A stretch of DNA of 64,000 bases from Cycas panzhihuaensis (Eukaryota > Cycadophyta), in assembly GCA_023213395.1 (NCBI GenBank), contig CM041465.1, positions 109,499,741 through 109,563,740 of the forward strand, given 5' to 3'. Under the pieces are notes generated by a model. It made no database searches and was not told where the DNA came from. It was given only the letters and a program-made list of their open reading frames with translations. Positions 59,009 through 64,000 of this stretch are shown here, one piece after another (within the stretch, counting starts at the first letter, position 1; each line of letters opens with the position of its first letter). The position numbers were made by a program, and so were the translations under genes.

Positions 59009-59013
59009 GTAGT
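59009..59013. repeat. TSD of P, right copy (GTAGT)
   Basis: Identical to 13704-13708; reading across the two copies restores the G3 integrase frame. Confidence 0.9.
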
Positions 59014-60500
59014 TAACTATGGTAAAGATTGCATCCTTACCTTCAAAAATGGGAAGACCTAGTATAAAGTTCATTGAGATTTCTTCCCATTTTTTTTCAA
59101 GTACATGCCATGGTTGTAGTAGCCCTAGTATCTTTATGATTTTATTCGTATTCATTTGAAATATGTCATATTCTAAAATAAAATTATAAATATCTACGTT
59201 CAGTCCCTTATGAATTTTTTTTTTATAAATTTGATAATAAGTTTTGTCAATTATTCTATATCCCGCTATTATAGTGGAGTGTGCCTCAAGAAGAATTTTG
59301 TCTTTGAATATAAGTATGGTTTGTACTATGATCTTTCCCTTTTACAAAATTAGGTCACCTCTTAATTCATACTTATTTTACACTTTGTTGTAGATTTCTT
59401 ATAGTATTCTTTAGGACATTAGGCCATCTAAGTATTCTTAACTCTTAGATTCAATTTGGAATATCCATAGAGATTACCTAAATGGAGATATCCTCGAGAA
59501 TTCTTGCTAATGCATGCACATTGTCATTTTCTTTTCCTTTCTTACAAATGATATCAAAATCAAACGATTGAAGTTTATTTATCTACTTTTGTTGTTCATA
59601 TAACAAGGGTTTCTAGTTTAGGAAGTATTTGAGACTATCATGATTAGTTTTGACCATAAATTTTCTTTCGAGTAGATATTATCATCATTAGTGTATAACA
59701 AGCATAATTTATAATATCTCCTTATATTTAGTTAAGGACTTTCATATACTAATGGTTAGTCATCTTAGAAAAGTACAGTGTCTAATCCTAATCCTAATGT
59801 GTCATAGTCCAAGATGAATGGGTGGTTAAAATCAGGTATTGTGAGTACTAGAGCTATCCCCATTGTTATTTTTAGTACTTGAAAAGCTTTTTTAGCTAGT
59901 TCATTCCATTTGAATGCCTCCTTATTTATTAGAACTATTAATGGTGCTATGATGTAGGCATATCTCTTAATGAAATGACATAGGAAACTGACCATGCTTA
60001 AGAAGCTCCTTATACTTGCTGTGATTCAATAACTTCTTGGATCTACTTGGGATCTATTTTAACACTTTATTATGTGATAATATATCCAAGATATTCTAGT
60101 TTTAATTATTTAAAATTATATTTAGACTAGTTTGTAAAAAAATGATTATTATCTCTTATTTATACTACTACTTTGAGATGCTATAATTGTTCATCATATG
60201 CTTTTTTATAAATCAAAATATTATTAAAGAATACTAACATGAAGTTATATAAAAAAGGTTTTAGTACCTTGTTCATAGTGTTCTAGAATATGGATAGTGC
60301 ATTGGTTAAGCTAAATAACATGATACAAAATTTAAATAACCTTTTATGGGTTGGAAAAGTCATCTTCAATATGTCCTCTACTATCATAGCTTATAACAAC
60401 TCCATTTAGTTGTAACTCAAGTGTGCCAACTAAACTGTACTTACTAAGCTACTTGAACTAATAAAAGCAAAAATCAAAGTTTGATAATCATGCATAGTAG
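59009..60500 (-). pseudogene. G3 gypsy pol: RT, RNase H, integrase N-terminus
   Basis: Minus strand, right to left: RT with MLFSLTNALSIF (MPFGLTNAPSTF type) and MLVFFNNILIY, where the catalytic DD is NN (about 60190-60240); LEYLGYIIT; RNase H start with PLIVLINKEAFKWNELAKKAF and PDFNHPFILDYDTLGLG (59995-59765); integrase start GLLQPWHVLEKKWEEISMNF, GLPIFEGKDAIFTIVNY ending at the P insertion. Many stops. It continues at 13708 leftwards. It is old, decayed and of a different lineage from the Tat elements. Confidence 0.8.
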
Positions 60501-60529
60501 GAAAATTTGCATGCCTAGAGGTTTTACTA

Positions 60530-60901
60530 GTTTAAGAAAATAGTGATATTTTAAATTTATTTCAAACTAAACCTCTTTAATGCTAAAAAAAATCAAGAAT
60601 CATAATATTATAATCCCTTATTAAGACATCTATTAAGAATTGAATTGAGAAAATGAATGATCTACATTGATTGATGTGAGAGGAATCGTCTCTCTTATAT
60701 ATAGCTAAGGCACATAAGAAATCTAATATATGTATAACAAGTATCACTTTAAGATAGAAGAGGGATAATGACATATAACCCTCAATTTACATAAAGATAA
60801 CCATAGTACAGGACTTAGGATAAAACATTAATATTCTAGAACACTTTCTTAATATTTTAATATTTATTTTTCATACAAAATAGATCTATTAAATACCAAC
60901 A
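60530..60901 (-). mobile_element. Copia 3' LTR remnant
   Basis: The minus-strand start TGTTGGTATTTAATAG lies at 60901 downwards, preceded by a purine-rich AAAAGAAAAA tract (60902-60913). A TATATATAAGAGAGAC promoter motif is at about 60691-60706 on the minus strand. The left boundary is estimated near 60530, where G3 RT begins; no TSD could be identified. Confidence 0.6.
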
Positions 60902-60929
60902 TTTTTCTTTTGTTAATGGTTTTAGAAAG

Positions 60930-62960
60930 ATGTTTGTAACTTCCTAAACACGATTGCCATATTATAAGTCTATTTTTTTATTCTAGACCTTTTCTCTAAT
61001 GAAATGATAATGAACTTCTATATTCTTAGTCCTTGTAAGGAAGACACGATTTTTGGTGAGTTTGATAACACTTTACTTATCACAGTAGATTATAGTTACT
61101 ATCTAACAACTTTGATTTAGATCATTCAACAGTTATCTTAACCAAATTACTTCATAAGTTGTATTTACTATAAATTTATAGTCTTCTTTTGTTAAGGAAA
61201 GGGATACCATTGGTTATTTTTTACTTCTTCATGAGGTTACAACTATTATATGATTGAGGTAGTAGCTTGATATGCACTTCCTTTCCTAAAGTTCTACTTA
61301 ATAAGAGTTAGTGAATCAAATTAAGCCTAGTTTGTCTACTTTAGTATATTATAATATAAGATCTAATGTATATTTCATGTATCTTAAGATTTATTTTTTA
61401 ACATTCCAATGGATAGTCTTTAGATTATTATGAACCTAGAAATAAATCTAATAGAAAATGATATATTTGGTTTAGTGGTTATCAAGTAAATAAAACTTTT
61501 AACAAGTTATCTGAAGACAATTTCATTCACTTTATAATAATTATCTTTTCTAGCCATTAGAATATAACCTATCTCCATGGGTGTAGCATAAGGATTACAT
61601 TCTTTCATATTAAACCTTTTAAGAAGATTCTTGGTATACTTAGATTATAAGATAAAGATATTACTCTTTGTTTGCTTAACTTCTATCCTAAGATAATAAT
61701 GAAGTGCACCCATGTTAATCATTTCAAAATTAATTTCCATTTATGTTCTCACCTAATTGATGGTTTCTTGATCATTGCCTATAATAATTAAATCATTTAT
61801 ATATAAAATAAATATGGTAATCAAATTTTTTAATCTTTTAATATAAAGACTTAAGTCAACCTCACACCTACTAAAGCCTTCTTTCTAAAGATGATAGTCT
61901 ATTTTTGCATACTAGGTTTGAGGTGCTTATTTTAGGCCATATGAGGCCTATCTTAATCTATAAATAGTATATTTTCGTCCTTTCTTTTTATACCCAAATG
62001 GTTATTCCATGTAGACGTCTTCACTAAGATCACCATTCATGAAGGCACTTTACATTTAGTTGCACAATTTCAATCTATATTAAGCTATCATAACTATAAC
62101 TATCACATCTTTTTACTACAAGTTTGGTTTTATATTTTGTAATACTTCTGTTAGATTTTCTTTTATCTTATACAACTATTTATAACATATAATAGGTTTA
62201 CCTTCAGTTGGAGGAACTAATTCCTAAGTATTATTTTGATTTATATAGTCCATTTCTTTATCCATGTCTTCTTGCTATTCTAGTAGGCTTCCTTAAAACT
62301 TTAAGGCTTAACTAAATAAATAAATACTTGATATTTTTGAGACTTAGTTTTATGCTCAAATATATCATCCTTTGATTCTTCTATAGTTTTTAGATATCAT
62401 TTAGATAATCTTCTTCCTGAGACATTTTCCCATCTTTCTAGTTCTTCTTGAGATTCTATTTTTTGTAATCATGAGGAATTGATTCTTCCTTAGTTGTATT
62501 CTTATCACTAAAGAATTCTATATTTTCTTCTAATATTATGCCCTTTTGATAATAGATTGTATATTACTAATTGAAATACCTTCATCAAAGGTTATAACTT
62601 TGCTTACATAGATTTTTTTGGTTTTTATATCTATGCAATGATAGGCTTTTGACTTAGTACTATTCCCAATCGTGATATATTCAATGCTCTAATCATCTAA
62701 TTTTTATCTTTTTTAATTTTAAATATGCATATATTTAGTGCTTCCAAAAGTTTTTAAATGACTTACACTAGGTTTCCTACCTTTCCATGCTTCTTTTGGA
62801 GTAATTTTATTAAGAACTTTTGTCGAGCTTCTATTTATTAGATAGAAAATAGTATTAACTACTTTAATCCAATATATATTTGAGATATCCTTTTCTTTTA
62901 TTATATATTGTATTATTTTTGTTATAGTTCTATTCAATCTTTCATCTAAAAGTGCACCTA
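60930..62960 (-). pseudogene. Copia pol: integrase, RT, RNase H remnants
   Basis: Minus strand, right to left: integrase with ERLNRTITKIIQYIIKEKD, VNTIFYLINRSSTKVLNKITPKEAWKGRKPSVSHLKTFGS (62960-62719), the standard copia block; then RT with YTKNLLKRFNM and FILYINDLIIIGND, where YVDD is YIND (about 61775-61805); then RNase H with KEDYKFIVNTTYEVIWLR, TIIYCDK, KNIEVHYHFIREKV. Order integrase before RT identifies Ty1/copia. Heavily mutated; 62400-62719 holds no clear motif. The integrase is cut at 62960 by Z. Confidence 0.8.
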
Positions 62961-64000
62961 TGGGGGTCACTAAACATAAGGAGATCAAGCCTACACAATC
63001 ACTAAATAAAGGACTTAAGGATCCTCAAGAGTGAGGGGATAGGTCACCTACAAAGGTCATTCTTACATCAAAATATAGGACCAAGGACCCACAAATGGCA
63101 CATAAGTCCATCCCTTTAGGCAAGTACCTTCTTGGACTCAAAATAGGCAAAGGCATCCTTGGTTTGCTAAGTATCCTCAAAGGGAGCTCTCCTATCTTGA
63201 CGGGTTGAGGAAGGAGAGGGAGGATAAAAGTGCTCTTCCCAAGGCAAAGGGAAAAGAGGAGGCAAACCCTAGTGGAAAAAGGGATGCCTATGGAACAAGA
63301 GGAGGATGGCAAGTGGGAAGAGTGTGATAAGGGGAGTTTGGAATAAGGAAACTAACTCCTAGAAGGATAAGGCAAGTAGGGTGCCTTACCCAGGGATACT
63401 TAGAGGGGATGCCTCTAGGGTTTATATGCACTAAATAGGTGACTAAGTATATCAAAAGTTTTGGGGGATGTCTTTTATTTTGCTCAAAGAAATGTAATAA
63501 TGCAAAATACTATTGCCACCAAATGAAGGTAATTTTAAAAGAAAAACTCTCTCCTTTATCTCTCATTTCTTCTCTCCTCATTCTTTTTATGAACAAAAAG
63601 ATAAGGGAACAAGCAGAAGAGTAGATGCAAGGAATGAGTGCAATGACTAGTGCAATTTATTCTAATAATGCATGAGAAGAAAAGTAACCATTAAGAGGCT
63701 TAAATCCCTTTATGTCCCTACCTTGGTAAGTGCAAAGAGTATGCAAAAGAGAGGGAGATGCAATAGGGGGAAAGAAACCATTTTGTCACTTTTTACTAAG
63801 GATGCAATATGAGTGGTATATCAACCCAAACTGCCCCTCTCATTCAAATGCCCATGCAACAAGGAGGGGAAGGAAAATGGAGTCAATGCATGCCAATATA
63901 ATGGATGACTTTCCTTCCTAGGGAATGCAAAGTAGACAATATACAAATAAGATAGAATACATGCAGCTTTTTTTTTCCTTTCTTTTCTATTTAGGAAGGG
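62961..64000 (-). mobile_element. Z: partial LTR related to the Tat-like family
   Basis: It starts TGGGGGTCAC on +, comparable to TGGAATCACA of M. It carries the conserved block CATTCTTACATCAAAATATAGGACC / GACCCACAAATGGCAC at 63058-63100 (inverse of CCATTTGTGGGTCC in P). The rest is purine-rich like the LTR 3' thirds. It interrupts the copia integrase; its other end is beyond the window. Confidence 0.6.

Noticed and set aside
1-64000. Host protein-coding gene
   Set aside because: Every frame with recognisable motifs belongs to a transposable element; the remaining frames are short, unconserved between copies or antisense to element genes.
1-64000. CRISPR array or bacterial operon
   Set aside because: No regularly spaced short repeats, and the sequence is of plant transposon origin.

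Overview
The window is plant nuclear DNA made almost entirely of LTR retrotransposons. I see no host gene, tRNA, rRNA or CRISPR array. The organism looks like a seed plant with a large repeat-rich genome. The grounds are giant Ty3/gypsy elements of Tat type (second RNase H, antisense extra gene, LTRs of about 3 kb), a chromovirus-like gypsy, a copia element and a plant LINE ORF1. Species is not determinable. Element names below (Q, N, P, M, S, Y, G3, Z) are mine.

The main structure is a five-deep nest, read from domain continuity and target-site duplications (TSDs). An old minus-strand gypsy element, G3, is cut inside its integrase gene; its halves lie at about 12960-13708 and 59009-60500. 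In it sits P, a plus-strand Tat-like element (13709-59008, TSD GTAGT on both sides, about 18 kb without inserts). In P's 5' LTR sits M, a minus-strand relative (16744-44070, TSD CTTAT/CTTGC, about 17.8 kb without inserts). In M's pol, between reverse transcriptase and RNase H, sits S, a solo LTR (26342-35862, TSD GTGAG). In S sits Y, a younger and different gypsy element with both LTRs (28864-35582, TSD TTAAG). Divergence estimated by eye fits this order: roughly 14% between P's LTRs, 12% between M's, and 2% over the first 270 bases of Y's.

Left of the nest (1-12960) are the 3' half and LTR of a plus-strand relative, Q, inserted into the gag of a minus-strand relative, N, and then a decayed LINE ORF1. 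Right of the nest (60530-64000) are a decayed minus-strand copia element and, inserted in its integrase, the start of another LTR, Z.

The Tat-like elements have the order 5'LTR, PBS, gag, PR, RT, RNase H, integrase, an antisense multi-exon gene, a second (archaeal-type) RNase H, PPT, 3'LTR. The antisense gene is present in all three copies that reach this region (Q, M, P). It has its own conserved TATA box, a conserved 3' splice site, a plant-mobile-domain (PMD) motif (deleted in P) and a coiled-coil C-terminus. Seven LTRs and the antisense intron carry palindromes centred on GGTACC or close variants. All coding regions except Y's gag are broken.
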